Position numbers and translations under genes: made by a program. DNA of 64,000 bases from Torreya grandis (taxonomy: Eukaryota; Streptophyta; Pinopsida; Cupressales; Taxaceae): assembly GCA_037957365.1 (NCBI GenBank), contig JARHVA010000666.1, positions 2,109,501 to 2,173,500 on the forward strand, given 5' to 3'. The notes under the pieces were generated by a model. The model did not search any database, was not told the DNA's origin, and saw only the letters and a list, made by a program, of their open reading frames with translations. The first letter of the stretch is position 1. Each line of letters opens with the position of its first letter. Positions 34,501-48,164 of the stretch are shown here, one piece after another.

Positions 34501-35459
34501 TGATTACCCTTCAATTTCCCTCTTCACATCTCCAAGGTTTAGTTGTAAATCTCTCTCTAATGCTTCAGCTAGGAAGCGTCATTACTAAAGTATATTATCA
34601 AAGGGAACATGGTCGCACCAACACAAAGGTGTACTCCTTCCTTGCTTTCTTTTATTTAAAATAATTTCAATTAATCATTTTGAGATTATATGTGCTAATT
34701 ATACCTATGACATGCTCTTGGTTTCAAGTCATATACATACATAAAATTCAAACAGGGCTCAAGTCAAAACAAGGTGTGTTGTACACACGATGGCACACAT
34801 TTCTTTCCTTTAACCTAGTAATTTCATCCTTATGCATTACTAGAATAAATTGGGAACATGCAGATATTCAAATCTAGATTTATATGTTTAACTAATCCTG
34901 TACACTTGAAAAATATCAGTCATAGATCTACACTTCAATTCTTGGCCTACCTTGCAACCAAAAGGCTTTTGTTCACCATCTCACTATGCCTAATACTTAT
35001 CTCATAGTTTGACCCTATTATTATGATTTTTCAGATCACCTGTAGCTTATAATATGCTTAAAATATGATATGTATCCTTCACTGTTAGTTATAAAACTTT
35101 ATCAAATTTCTATATTTTTGGACACTTGAGTTTAGACTTGGACACTAGCATCGACGCTAGTGTATTGCTCTAACGCATGTGTTTGTATCTAACAAAGCCT
35201 CAAAGTTACAAATATTTATATAAGTATAGGTCAACCTATTTTTTTCCATTAACCTTTTCATGAGAAAAAAATCAAAAGAGGTGGTATAAATAAAATTAAA
35301 ATCCCACTCATTATTCATCTGGTAAACACCTCTCAAGCTTATACTATACCACTAAAAATTAATTGCATAACTAATTTATTTTTTCTTATTCTTTCTTATT
35401 TCCAAATAAGTCATAGGAGAAGTCATATTATTGTTTTGAATCATTCCAAGAGAATCCCA

Positions 35460-36200
35460 TTAGTAGTATTTGTTAAGTTACAAGCTAGGTCACTACATAC
35501 ACTTGCATATAACATATTGCATAATTGCTCACACACAAACCCACATAAGGGGGATATCTACATCAGTCTGAGGCCCTATTAAGATTATATGGTTATGTAT
35601 GTAGTGCTCACTAATATAGGGGTCTTTGGGGTCAAATCAATTTCACTTGAGCCTACTAACCCATGTTTTATAAGGTGGCATGCCCTAATTAAATTATCTA
35701 GGATTTTGAGTTATACATTGATATCCAAAACCTATACACACAATCCAGACAAACAACCTGCAAGGTGATAGTGACATTTAATAGGCATAGATGGAATTTC
35801 AAGAAAGGAGTCATTACTACAATCTAGACAAAAGTGTTGAAATTAGGACAATAGTAGCAACACTAGTGTCCACATGGTGACACAAGTGTCCAAGTTGATA
35901 GAAAGCAATATACAGAATCTAACGACGGGATCCAGATCTTTAGATAGTCCATTCCTACACCTGCATTACTCAAAATTTATGCACATTATTGTATAATCTA
36001 AGTAAAATTTCTCTTTTATATTTCTATTATTAGAATATTGAATTTTTAAATTTCTATATTTATCATATGTTGAGATTATGTATCTCATCAGAGTATCACT
36101 GGAATCTAAATTCATTTAATCATCCTGATTTTTATATTATCTTACTCCTTAGTTGATTAGGCTACTCTGTAACCCTTATTTAAAAAAAAAGTTAAACAAC
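35460..36200 (+). repeat. Dispersed LTR-like repeat, copy C
   Basis: This copy matches copies A and B in the same order, with AAGTTACAAGCTAGGTCACT, CACATAAGGGGGATATCTACA, TATAGGGGTCTTTGGGGTCA, ACTAACCCATGTTTTATAAG, ACAAGTGTCCAAGTTGATAG and CTAACGACGGGAT. Words shared with copy A extend upstream to about 35130 (GGACACTAGCATC). A partial further copy (GAACTACATCAG...AAGGCCCTTTTGGGCTATGTAGGTAG) lies at about 36238-36300. Confidence 0.65.
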
Positions 36201-36310
36201 AATAAATATTGATATTCACATACTCTTCTCTAGGAAGGAGAACTACATCAGCTTAAGGCCCTTTTGGGCTATGTAGGTAGCACTCAAATTATGTAGGGTT
36301 TTCCGAGGAT

Positions 36311-39100
36311 AGCTTGGTTATTCCCCTTGTTTGGGTCCCCACTTTGTATTTGATCTCCATTATGTTTATTGTGCAAGATATAAGGTTTTTATTTTTCAAT
36401 TATTTTACATGGAAAATCAAAACATAATCACTCAAAAAACCCTCACAAACAAGTGCAGGTAACCAAATTAGTAAATCAATAACATAGTTAACGAGGATGC
36501 ATTAATAATAATAATAAAAAGCCACTATGTATCTTTATCCTCCTTGTTTAGCTTTGTCCAAACACAATCTGAAATTTTGATTTCAGTTGTGACACAATTC
36601 AAGGGTTGTTATAGTGGGTTCCTATCAACAATCAACCTACATAGTTAGCAAACCTCTGTTTGAGCGAGGTTTGCATATTTATTTTTTAATTTATTATTTT
36701 TATCTCATTTCAAGTTTCATAAATTATTTTATTTCACATTTAGATCTTTAAATCTTGTGGATCTAAATTAGTTTTTAATACTTTATTTGTTTTTAGCATT
36801 CATTGTTAAATAAAAAATAACATTAAACATTCTGGTGAACCTAATGTAAATCAGACATGCAACCTTCTAATTTCAATAAGAATTATCCTCCACCTTTTTA
36901 TTAAACTAATACTTTAAGGTGAAAATAACATTAAACAATCTCTAATAAGTGTATCTATTAGATTGGATTGACCAAAACAACATGTGGGTAGAAAGATAAG
37001 AGAAATTATGCACAAAATTCAAATGTGTACATAAATTCCAAGTATGTCAAAGTATCAAAATTTGATATTTATAAAGTGTATAATACTAAATTTAGGTGTC
37101 TAAAAATATAGATTGATTGAGTAAGACCATTAGGGGGCTAAGAAAACTACTCATAACCACTTGGACCTTTCTTTTTCATAGGTGTACACAAATAAGTAAG
37201 GCCTATGACCCATCAAAAAATATATGCATATCCTAAACTTAATTATAATTATTCATGGAAGAGTTGTCATATTATATCAGTGTCTACTCCTGAGATGCTT
37301 AGTAGTGCCAAGGTTATATGGATCTATTCCAAAGGACTCAGTAGTGCTAGCTACTCTAGGACTGATTGTGTGCATTATCTTGATGATAATAAATGTAAAG
37401 GGTCAATTACAAATAGTAATTCCCTAGAGGTGGGACTATATAAAGTACCCATAATAATTGCATGATAGTTATACATAGGGCTAGTTATTTGTATGGGTAG
37501 ATTTTGAAATCTATATGTTAATGATAAACATGCAAATCCTTACAGAACAAATCTCCAAGGTTGAACATTATGTCATTATTATTTTCAACTTATATGAATG
37601 ATAATTATAGTATGGAATACATGAAATCATACCACATTTTTAAATTTACATATATGGGCAGGATTAATTTCCATAACGTAAAGGTAAAAGTTCTAACCTT
37701 GATGTACAAGAAGTGGCATGATGACATTTCAATCATCTCACTTGAAATATCCTATTGCCATCATGTTAAAGTCTTCATATTTATGTAAGACCTAATGAAT
37801 AATATCCTATCACAATAATGCTAGTTGCATAATGATGCTAAGGTAGGGGAATTTTAATTCATGTGGATGCTAAGAGTCTGCATAGTAACATTATCTAGTT
37901 GGATAACATAATTTTCACCTTTCTGCCAAATAAACTTTTGAAACTAAGACATGAGAAAATATATAACAATGTTGTTGTTAAACTTAATATTGCTTGTGAC
38001 TTGAAAGTTAAAATAGGGAATGAATATACTGTAATATGCTAGTAAGGACGTGATACCTTTTGTGGAAAAGGGACAAGTGTTTCTATTATCTTGATGGTTG
38101 ATCTTTGAGTAAAATGAAATATATTGTTTATGAATACTTATGAATGATTCACTTGTGTATGTGTGAAACCATATAATTCACCTATATTGTGAATGAATAA
38201 TCATGTTAACATGCTTGTTGGTAAATTAAAATGTTATTTTTATATAGTGGATATCACCTTGATTATGGTTTGATACACGCACTGTATGAGGTGGATTATT
38301 TTCTAAGAATGTTGTGTTTGAGTGAAATTATTATTTGTGTTTGTTGATGCTATGACATCACATGGTCCCTTGTAACATGGATCACTCTTTTCATATGTGG
38401 TTGATTTTGTTGTATAGAGGTAGGTAGGGATCATCATGCTCCAACCTTTCCTCTCTGAAATGAGATCCAATGATACTTGTTGAATATTGCTGTTATGCCA
38501 TTAACTTATAGCATGTCTACGGATATGTTTGTTCAATTTGTGGCTTACACAAACTTGCACAATATCGTCACATTTCTATATGATTCTTATATTTTTAGTA
38601 GGGTTAGCCTATAGAATAACTATGGCCTAAGTAGAGTATATTTATGAAGTAGTGGTTAGTTTTTGATCATCATATTGTGAATTTTATTCTTACTGCATTG
38701 TAGTGGAGGTTTCCCCATCAAAGTGGCTTAGTCATATGTATTGAGTATTCTGCTATTTTTCCAATTATTATTGTGGGTATGCTTATGTATTGGTTTGAAT
38801 TATGTAAGTAATTTCATTACAAGTGGTAAATGATCATCGATTTGGGTAAGTTTTTGTGATATATTTTTTTGGATTTGGTGTTATTATTATGCTAAGAGTT
38901 GAGGAATCAAAAACATAACTTGTGATCTAGGAAGAAATTATTTATTTGTTATCGTAGTATTATTAGAAGTTATTTTTTGAAAAACATATTTATAATTTTT
39001 TTCGCACCCTTGTGGAAATTAGCAGTTATTAGAGTCATCTTAGTGAGATGATTGCAACAAGATAATCTTCTAGTGCACTTTTTTGGGGCTCAAAACCCTC
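36311..39100. other. AT-rich spacer, no recognised gene
   Basis: The ORFs at 37205-37465 and 37561-37788 show no domain I recognise. The stretch is depleted in G+C and has no clear repeat structure. Confidence 0.45.
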
Positions 39101-39117
39101 CATCCTAGGGTATGTGC

Positions 39118-39402
39118 ATGGATGGTCTTAACACTCATATCCATGGGAAAGGTCAAGACACTCCAAAAACACCTCACAAGGATGACATGGAATCTATAAA
39201 TTTTCACCACATTTAGTTAGATATGAAAATCATGGTGAAGAAAGATGAACTTGATGCAATAAAAGGGGACATCATAGAGGTTAAATGGGACATCGATGAT
39301 GTGAAAACTCATTTGGTGACTATTAGTGGGAAATTGGCCACTCTTGTAGCTCAACTTCAGTTAAATAATCCTCCACCACTCCATTTAGGTTATTCCAAAT
39401 AA
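39118..39402 (+). pseudogene. Gag-like N-terminal remnant with coiled-coil-like segment
   Basis: The frame from ATG 39118 reads MDGLNTHIHGKGQDTPKTPH, meets one TAG after 32 codons, then continues from ATG 39223 as a 59-aa stretch. That stretch has KKDELDAIKGDIIEVKWDID and then LATLVAQLQLNNPPP before a TAA. A charged heptad-like helix followed by a Pro-rich turn is common at the start of plant gypsy Gag. No downstream Gag core was found; the palindrome array begins about 120 bp later. The assignment is inference from composition and repeat context. Confidence 0.35.
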
Positions 39403-39522
39403 AACAATCAAAACTCCAATACTAATTCAAAGCACGATGCCAAAATTGAAAGTAAGAAAATTTTGATGAAAATGATCCACTCACTTAGATCAATCAAATG
39501 AAAAATTTATTTGATCTACATC

Positions 39523-39813
39523 AGACCCTCCTAGGAGAAACCTTGAAGGGCCTTATAGTACCTCCATAGTATCTTTAAGGTATGTAGTACCTACAAGGTA
39601 TCTCTTAGGAGATACCTTGGAGATACTAGAAGGCCCTTCAAGGTATATCCTAGGAGATACCTTAAGGTACTAGAAGGCCCTTCAATTTATCTCTTAGGTG
39701 ATACTTTGAAGGGCCCTATAGTACCTTCAAGGTATCTCCTAGGAGATAACTTAAAGTTATTACAAGGACCTTCAAAGTATGTATCACCTTCAAGGTATCT
39801 CTTAGGAGATACC
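39523..39813. repeat. Array of 20-bp palindromes (GGTATCTCCTAGGAGATACC type)
   Basis: Six variants of the self-complementary word GGTATCTCCTAGGAGATACC lie at about 39523, 39597, 39642, 39686, 39731 and 39794. Four of them are spaced almost exactly 45 bp apart. Between them are CCTTGAAGGGCC and GGCCCTTCAAGG words that are complementary to each other, so longer nested stems can form. The DNA or its RNA could fold into a row of hairpins. No coding frame runs through it. Confidence 0.92.
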
Positions 39814-39819
39814 TTAAAG

Positions 39820-42800
39820 GGTCTTTTAATACCTTCAAGGGTACCTTGAATGTATTAAAGTATTACAAGGCCTATCAGAGTAACACACAAGTGATACCAT
39901 AAAGGTATCACTAAATATATATTTTATACCTAAAATTTATCTCCATAACATACCTCTCAATGTTTCACTAGATAGAGACCTCTCATGGTAACTCTCAATA
40001 GATAAGTTGACCCTCAAAACCATAACCATAAACATGTAATAAATACTAACCTCAACTTACCTACCATAAATCTCTTGCATCTTAATCATATGCTTTTCAA
40101 AACCTATCTCTTACATATTAGGGTATGAATATTGATTTGATAATTATTGATCTTTTAAATGTCATTGAATATTTTAATGAAGAACAATGTTTATTATTTC
40201 TTCAGGCTTTGATTGATAAAGTTATTTTTGGCAATTTCAATGTAATCATCATTCACAAAGTTGACCATTTTTATATCATTAATAACTCTTTGGAAAAGTT
40301 ATGTGTTGGTGATTTCCAATATATCACAAATATAGGTGTCATATTTTAGGGTCTAGATAGTGATGGATTCAATTGGGCAAATATTACAAGGATCAATTTT
40401 TCTCAAGATTCCACTAATTTTCAGCTTAAAGATTTCATCATCCACTCACAACAAAGAAAATTAGAGGAAGGTGTTGGCATCAATAAAAATATACCAACAT
40501 TTCAAATTATAGATTCATACAAAATGGAAAGGCCATTTAAAAATAAAATATATAACTTCTTCTAGGAAAGACTAATATCTACTTTCAACAATTTAGATAC
40601 ATGTGATGTGTTAGGAGTATATAAAAGAGATGTATTGGTGTGTGCTTGTACATAATTAAAAATAAATTTATCTTTCATCACATAAATTGAAGAATGAACA
40701 TTTTTTAATGTTCAATTTCAAATTTTTATGACAAATTCATAGCCACCAATACCAAAGCAACCACTTCAATCAATACCACATGCATAACATTTTAATTTTT
40801 TTTTCCAATCATAATTTATTTTTTAAAATTAACATCTTGGAAATATTTTGGTGTGTAACACTCATAGCATTGGATGCAATTGAAGAAACCATAATAATGA
40901 AAAATTAAATCAATACCCATGACTTGGAGAGGGTAAGATAAGATCATGCATATTTTTATAAACTATTAAGTGTTTACCAATTTTTTATTTATCTTTATAA
41001 AATTTTAAGTGTTTATATAATTTTTTATCTATCAAATATTTTTGATATTGATAAAATATTTCTTCTTATATTTAATCTATTTATGTCTCTATTGAAATAC
41101 TTCACAACACAACTCTATAACTTTATGTCTCTAACAAAATAACTCAAGACTCAGCGCTGCAACTTTATGCCTCGATGATAATAACACAAGGTATAACTAT
41201 ACAAAAAGACATTTTATTTAGATACCAATATCAATTCAATTGATGATAAATGTTTTTAGTTACTATTAAAAATATTATATAATACCGTACAGGTAATAAG
41301 GAAATCAATGTTCAACGAAGGAGTGTCAATGTGCAAACTGCAAAAAAACAAAAAAATGTGAAATCTCCCTTCTCTAGATGTGTAATTATACATTTTAAAT
41401 ATTCTATCATGATTTATTTAAATTCATTAGAATTGATTTTTTATTTATGGACACTACATCTCAACAGGGTAGAAGATAATAAAATATAGTGCATTAGCCT
41501 GGGTTTTGGAAGTATTACCAAAATTCTTTGCCCCCTGTCCTATCCTACACTTTTACACTCAAAAAATGATATGAATATGCTATTCAATTATGTTCAAGAA
41601 TAGTTTATAATGTTTGATACACCACATTTTTTTTTAATTGCACTAATGTCTACACCTAATCATGTATCATTGATTATGCTTTCATTGTTTCTTGTTAGAT
41701 TGGTTGAGACATGTAAGGAATTATATTGATTAACATTATGTCTATTCAAACTTGGTGTTGATTTTAATAAATGACATTTAATAGAATATTGGATCATGTG
41801 TCCTAATTGTAATATGGGATTATGACCATTCAGTTTGAAAACACTTTTCACACCTTGTTGATGGTTATTACTTGAATACATTCTTATTTGGTTGGCAATG
41901 AAAATTTGGTGATTCATATTGGTACCATTATTTAATAATTGAGAAGTTTAGGTTTTATCCATGTTTAAAACTATTCATATGAATCGACAATAAGTATTGA
42001 GTGAGTTCATGTGATTGAAGTCTATATGAGACTATGATATGTATTGATTTAGGGCGACTTAGTTTGATAAAATGTTGAGTGTACTTGAGTTTGATTTTTA
42101 ATTTGTAAAAACATTGAGTTAAAGTTTAATAAACATTTATCATGTGTTGATATATTTTACCTATGTTGTGCATACCTAAATTACTATTTATGTATTACTA
42201 TGTTTGTTTCTGAGATAAATCTAGAAATAATATTATGTATTAAATGGACTTTATAAGAATGTGGAAATAATAATACCCTATTTTAATATTCTTAGATATT
42301 ATTTCCTAGGAATTAGAATTACAAATTGAGTATGCATTTGAAAATAAGATGTAATTGACACTTATTATATTTTGTTAAAAATTATATGGTTGGTTTCATT
42401 ATTCTATAAATTATGTATTCATGACATCAAAGTTACTGTGATCATGTTCATCTAACTTACTCACTTGTTCTCAGATCCTTTATTCTTTCAAAAATTAATA
42501 GTGAACTTTTGGAGGGGATTGCTTGTTTTTTAATTTTTAATGAGAACTAGAATGTCAAATAATTTTTTTAAAATTTGAAGCCTAAAACATGTTGTTTTTA
42601 CTTCAAATTCTATCTAAATGTCAAATTATATAATAATATTACTATGGAAATAATTGGGTCTATTATGTTAGAAAATACCCATCAATTAAATTTCTCTTAA
42701 TTAATTTGAGTTTTCTTATGTATACTTCCATTTTTTTCATACCTCTATATCATAATATCTTAAACTACAACCTATAAAATATATTTACAATCTCTTCAAA

Positions 42801-45800
42801 AACATTATTTGAATTGTTTTGATGAGCCTCTATAAATAGCTCTAGGTTTTGCATCATGGCACACACTAGGAATATGTTTCTCAAAATAACAATGGGAGTA
42901 CCTCTTATTTTTTAATTTAAATTCTTGCTTCATTCATATACAAATAAATTATTTGAAACCTCTAAATTTTTCATAAACTAGAAGGATCAAAGTAAATTCT
43001 ATTACATTTTAAATATATTTATGTTGTCCATATCTCAAAAATGATGAATTTCATTTTTTTAAAAACCTTGAAACAACCCCAAAAAAAATTTGGAATTGTA
43101 TATCAGAGTATGTTTTGGATGTGTGTCAAACCCACTTGTTTTGCTTGCTAACACAAATGATAAACATTCAGCACACTTACATATGCACAACTAGAACCAA
43201 AGGAGGTGAACTAAGGTAATTAGCTAGAGGTAAACACATATAAAAGTTGCTATGGGGAAGTGGTTTGTATTAGATATTTATGGGGTTCAGGGCGTATCGG
43301 TGTATGCATACATGGATAAGACCTAAGCACCAGATATGGCACTCGTACTTCCACATAGGATCATTTCTAGGTCCTTAAACTTAGGTAAATACCTCACTCT
43401 CCTTGATGGGTTTCAATCCCACTTGAGGATGGTTAATTTAAGGGATTTTGTTAATAAAGAAGTATAACTCTATTACCTTAAGTTGTCATTCAGGTTAAGC
43501 ATAGGTTTTCATTATAATGCATGTTACATAATTCAAACAAGTAACATAATCAACAACCATAAATCAATCTAATACATATACATTTTAAATTATTCATGTA
43601 GCAGAATACATATTATTGCATAAAGAGAAAAAAAATAGAATACAAGATTCTATAGTGTTATCGACCGAAGTCATAAATGTCTAAAGGCCTTTAATGTCAT
43701 CGCACTACTTATATAATCAATTCATACATCATTTGTTTATCAACATGGATGCCATTACTAGAATAACAACTAATGATATAATTATGATCAACATCGTTAT
43801 TCTATGAGAAATTAAGAAGTGAAAACATACAACCATTTAGATTGGCATAGACAATGTGATATTAAAAGAGTTTAAGATATTTAATCAATTAAATCTGAAC
43901 TATCTATTTATTTTAAGAGAAGTAAACTCATGTAATCACTTAAGAGCAAATCCAAATCAGATAACTAATTAAGAAAGAAATCATTTCTCTTTATACAATG
44001 TTTCATAATCACATAATAAATGAATGCTTAAATATATCATTGTTTTAGGAATAAATTTATAATTTAGCTAGACTAAAAGAAGGTAGCAAGTGTTTTACAC
44101 AGCAGTAATGATCAATCATAGAATTCAACATCATCAAGCAAACAACACTCACTTGAGTTTTAAGTTGAGTGGATCCCAAATAAAATGTTCTACTTAAGAA
44201 ACTCTTATAAATTCTTTTATTGGGAAGCCAGTACAGCGAGGTAGGTGAGCTCAGCTATCGGGAAGGAAGGTAAAACATATATAGCCCAATGTGAAATAAA
44301 TCAACATATAGGTGGGTGTTAGATATATAATTATAAATAACTTACTTATATTCTTACATAAGAATGACATTAGTTAAATTTCATTCAAGTTCCCTTACTT
44401 AATCATGTGATTAATCTATGTAAAATTTTTATACATGCCTATTATTAAATAATGAGATCTAGTTAACTATTATTTCATTGATTAAATAATACAAGAGTTA
44501 ACTCATTAAATTTTATATTACACATATGTGACATATATGCCTTAAGATATAATAGTTTTTAGATTAAACATATGCAGAGTATATACCTTGCATGCAACTA
44601 GGTATGTCTAGAATGCATGTTTAAAAGGAAGGATTTGGTTTGTCTTTCTTATGAACTAGCTACCAAAGTTTATGCATTGCTGAAATAATTAAGAGATCCA
44701 TTTGCATCGATGTATTTGTATACATAAGGTAAAAGGTCAAATTAACTATTTAACTTAGTTAATATGAGACAACAATATAACTTATATCTAATTGTCTATA
44801 TAATCTCATTAAGATCATTCTAATTCAAACAGAATTCCAGGATTAAGAAACTAGTGTAAACATCTAGTAAATCCCAAGATAATATTCATAGATCAATTTG
44901 TTTGTACCCAAGAATTAATATTATAATGAATATATAAGGATTGATTGTGTATCAAAATTAAATCCAGCTTGGATATAATTAATATTATAATAGAATGCAA
45001 AGTTAAACCAATAACTAATTTATACAATGCACCTGAAGTATATCACTTTCAGTAAATAATCAATCTACCACATATAATAAACAATTTTCATTTTGATTCC
45101 ATAACCCATTCATAACATAAGTTAGTAGCTATCATGATCAATAACAAGGATTGCATACTAATTAGTTTAATGTCAAAGCTAACAGCTATATTAAGTAATT
45201 GAATACTATCTATCCTAACATCAATACTAACAAGATATATCAAATAATTAATCAAATTAATAAATTAAATTGTTACCATATTTCATTATACATGTACGAG
45301 ACATCAAATGCATGGAGTCAAACATGGATGAATTGATCAGGACAAACCTACCCAACCAACCTTATGAGCCCAACCATCGGTGGCCCTCACCACCCCAACC
45401 ATTAGTACGATGATGGTTACAGTACCCAGGAATATGGAGTGAATTCTGAGCAACATTAGTTTTCAAACCAAAAGATATATCAAAATAAAAGAATACATGA
45501 ACATAACTATATCATTCTAAGGCAAGAAAAGAATAGTTAATATATTTGTAATATAGATCAAAACTGAGAAAGATTAATCTTGGCTACTGAATGATATAGA
45601 ATGGATTAAATTTAATCCATTATATATCCTTTAAATTATCCTTCTTGGATCCCCATCCAAATTATGACCAACCTTAACCATCTGAACCCCTAATATATAA
45701 TTTTTATTATTCTAATCTAGTATAGGAACGATAATTAACACATTCCAACAAGTAACCAAAAATACCCAAGTAAAAACTCAAAATATTTAATTAAATACAA

Positions 45801-46890
45801 AGACACAAAACAAAATATAAACTCAATCACAAAACTAGTTATTTAAATATAAACATTTACACTCCTTCAGACTTCTTCCATATCCTTTTAGATATCTCAT
45901 TTACCACAAAAAAATAATTAGACATGCCTTCAATAGCAATAGGCTCAATATATTTTTATACACAGCCAAGTTTATTTCTAAAACTTAATCGACTTGGTCC
46001 AAATACCAAAATGACATCATCAATAATAAATCAATACTATCATAAGACCCAATGGTCATAACTCAAAAATTTAACTGTACACACTCACAACCAACATATA
46101 TACATATATGTATACCACTACTTAAGAAAAAAATAACAACGCAAACAATTGGAATGATATAGATAAAAACATCATAACCCATTCGAATAAGAACACCTCA
46201 GTCACTAGTATAAGCCTAGGTCGAAACATTGACTATAAAAATGTAGTAAATGGATCAAAAGTTTTTGACACACATACAAACAAAAAAACTTTTAACTTGG
46301 TTAGCAATAGTTATATCAATCATTCAAAATAAACACAGTCAAAGAAAGTTACGACGTAATACAGAACACAGTCAAGGAACTAAGAGACCCAATCATAGTT
46401 ATGACCATATCCCACTTATATTATTCAAATCCAAATCATTATCAACCCTAATAAAATAAATCATATATGCATATATAGATACCTCATGGATTTTCCATAA
46501 TAACATAACATGATAAAAGTATGGAACGTAATGATATATCCTATATACCATGGTCAAATACAACTCAATAATAATAACATGATCCGTTATAACTTCAATC
46601 CTCAAGATACAAATTAAACAAGGATTATCAAAAGATAGTGACCAAAAAGGTGGTTCAAATATAACATATTCAAGATAAAACCATTCATCCTTTGGTAAAG
46701 GTTTGAGTCATAGAATGTATAATAGGTTACCTAGTCAAGGATATAAGAACCCAAACTGAACATACACAAGCAAAAATGTAACTCAGAGGAACATAGGTAT
46801 CAAAATAATTATGAATCCTTCAATGACTAACATTTTGTTATATCTAAAAAAAATAAAACATGGTCCTAACTTAAAAGAACACATATACTA
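39820..46890. other. Long AT-rich spacer, no recognised gene
   Basis: The ORFs at 40125-40349, 41660-41917, 46250-46459 and 46399-46605 lack recognisable domains. A G+C-richer stretch at about 43200-43450 resembles degenerate LTR-type DNA, but no partner copy was seen. Nothing in these 7 kb supports a functional gene. Confidence 0.5.
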
Positions 46891-47190
46891 ACAACCTTAG
46901 TCACTTTCCAAAACAAAAAAACACAGTCATCCATTTTAAATAAATGTAGTTGTTTCCAACATGTAGTCACCCATTTTAGAAAAATACAATCACTTATTAA
47001 CAAAAACATAGTCATCAATATAACAACGCAACCATTGCAATCATTTTGAATAAAAACACAATCACATTAATAACAACACAATCACCTTAAGTCGCCATCA
47101 TATTAAATGCAACTATCATTTGTAACATGTAGTCACCTTGAATAAAAACATAGTTACTAGTTTTTAAACATAATGACCATTAAAATGATT
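46890..47190. repeat. Degenerate array of AGTCACC / AATCACATT-like words
   Basis: Short units resembling AACATAGTCACCATTTTGAATAAA recur about every 25-45 bp with many substitutions (for example GTAGTCACC at about 46962 and 47131, and CACAATCAC at about 47057 and 47080). Confidence 0.5.
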
Positions 47191-47376
47191 AGGGTTCCTT
47201 GTAGAATAAAAACTAAGGAAAATAATGACCCTTTTACGAAACATGTAGAGATATAATGATAAGAAACAATAGATCTGAATAGAATGACCATGTATTCTTC
47301 TATATACACCCATTTATGAGTTTATACACAAATGTTATATATATTCATATTGATATATCAATTTCAAAGGGGTTTA

Positions 47377-47994
47377 TATGACAAAGCTGGCTTTAGTCAG
47401 TGTCATTGTAACCATTGTGTTTTCTTTACCAGGTTGGATGATGATTGCAACATTATCTTGTTACTGTATGTTGTGTGTATGCTTGTTGAAGGGTCACACA
47501 TGCAGGGTTTTGCTGAGCTAAAGGTAAAGTTAGTTCAGTGGTATGTCATGAAGAATTTGGGAGTAGTGAAATTCTTTGGCATGAGTTTTTCTAGAGACAT
47601 GGAAGGTCACAGGTTGATTTTGTCTCCAGATGATTGTGTGGATAAGGTAGTGGCGAGGTTCAAGATGTTGAATGCAGAACCAGTTTGCACACCTATGGAT
47701 GGACAATTCACAGAACAGGGTCCCAATTTACATGATGAGGTTAAGTAGATGTGTACTAGACCTATTTTTGCCCCAGTAGTGGGTGTTGTCATCAAGTTCA
47801 TAGCCAATTTTGGAAAGAAGCACTGGAGAGTAATTCAGTGGATTCTCAGGTATCTAAGAGGGACCAGCAGAAGGGATTCATGTTATGCAAGGTCAAGTTA
47901 TTTTCTACATGGGTTTGTAGATGCGGATACGGTAGGTTACTTGGATGACAGGTGGAGCACCATAGGATGTGTGGTGGTTGGTCTTCAAGGTTGA
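47377..47994 (+). pseudogene. Copia reverse transcriptase / RNase H (C-terminal part)
   Basis: The translation carries GFSQCHCNHCVFFTRLDDD, then LLLYVVCMLV where active copia RT has YVDDMLV, so both catalytic aspartates are replaced. It continues with AELKVKLVQWYVMKNLGVVKFF and LSPDDCVDKVVARFKM...CTPMD, typical of copia. After one TAG (47746-47748) it runs on through WILRYLRGTSRRDSCYA and VDADTVGYLDDRWSTIGCVV, the start of RNase H. The frame breaks after 47994. It is inactive. The same YVVC substitution is present in the opposite-strand copy. Confidence 0.88.
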
Positions 47995-48164
47995 GCTTGA
48001 AGAGGGATACAAGCCATGAAACAGATTAGATGATGTACAGGTACAGGTGTAGCTATTTATCTCCAAGTGGGAGATTGTTAGGTTGTGGAGCTAAAAGCTT
48101 CACTGATGCAAACATGGAGGAGGAGGTAGCTGAGTTGTAGTGCAACTGATGTCGGTTGGCCCAA
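47377..48164 (+). mobile_element. Copia family, 3' fragment on the plus strand
   Basis: This fragment holds the C-terminal half of reverse transcriptase, RNase H, a polypurine tract (CCAAGTGGGAGA, about 48062-48073) and the first 89 bp of the 3' LTR (TGTTAGG from 48076). The LTR part matches the reverse complement of 51050 leftward. It is cut at both ends and joined tail-to-tail to the minus-strand copy at about 48165. Confidence 0.85.

Larger units (their letters stand above)
30040..36200 (+). mobile_element. Decayed Ty3/gypsy-type element (borders approximate)
   Basis: Two same-strand copies of the dispersed LTR-like repeat (30040-30690 and 35460-36200) flank Gag-like coding traces at 30854-31021 and 31399-31584. 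The remaining interior, about 31600-35100, is A-rich and shows no reverse transcriptase, RNase H or integrase motif that I can recognise. A purine run AAAATGGGGGGCATG near 33956 could be a polypurine tract, which would make the 3' LTR longer (from about 33969). The two flanking copies are clearly diverged, so the insertion is old. Whether both belong to one element is inference. Confidence 0.5.

Noticed and set aside
39523..39813. CRISPR array interpretation of the regularly spaced palindromes
   Set aside because: Linkers between units are themselves repeated and complementary, not unique spacers, and the window is plant nuclear DNA without cas genes.
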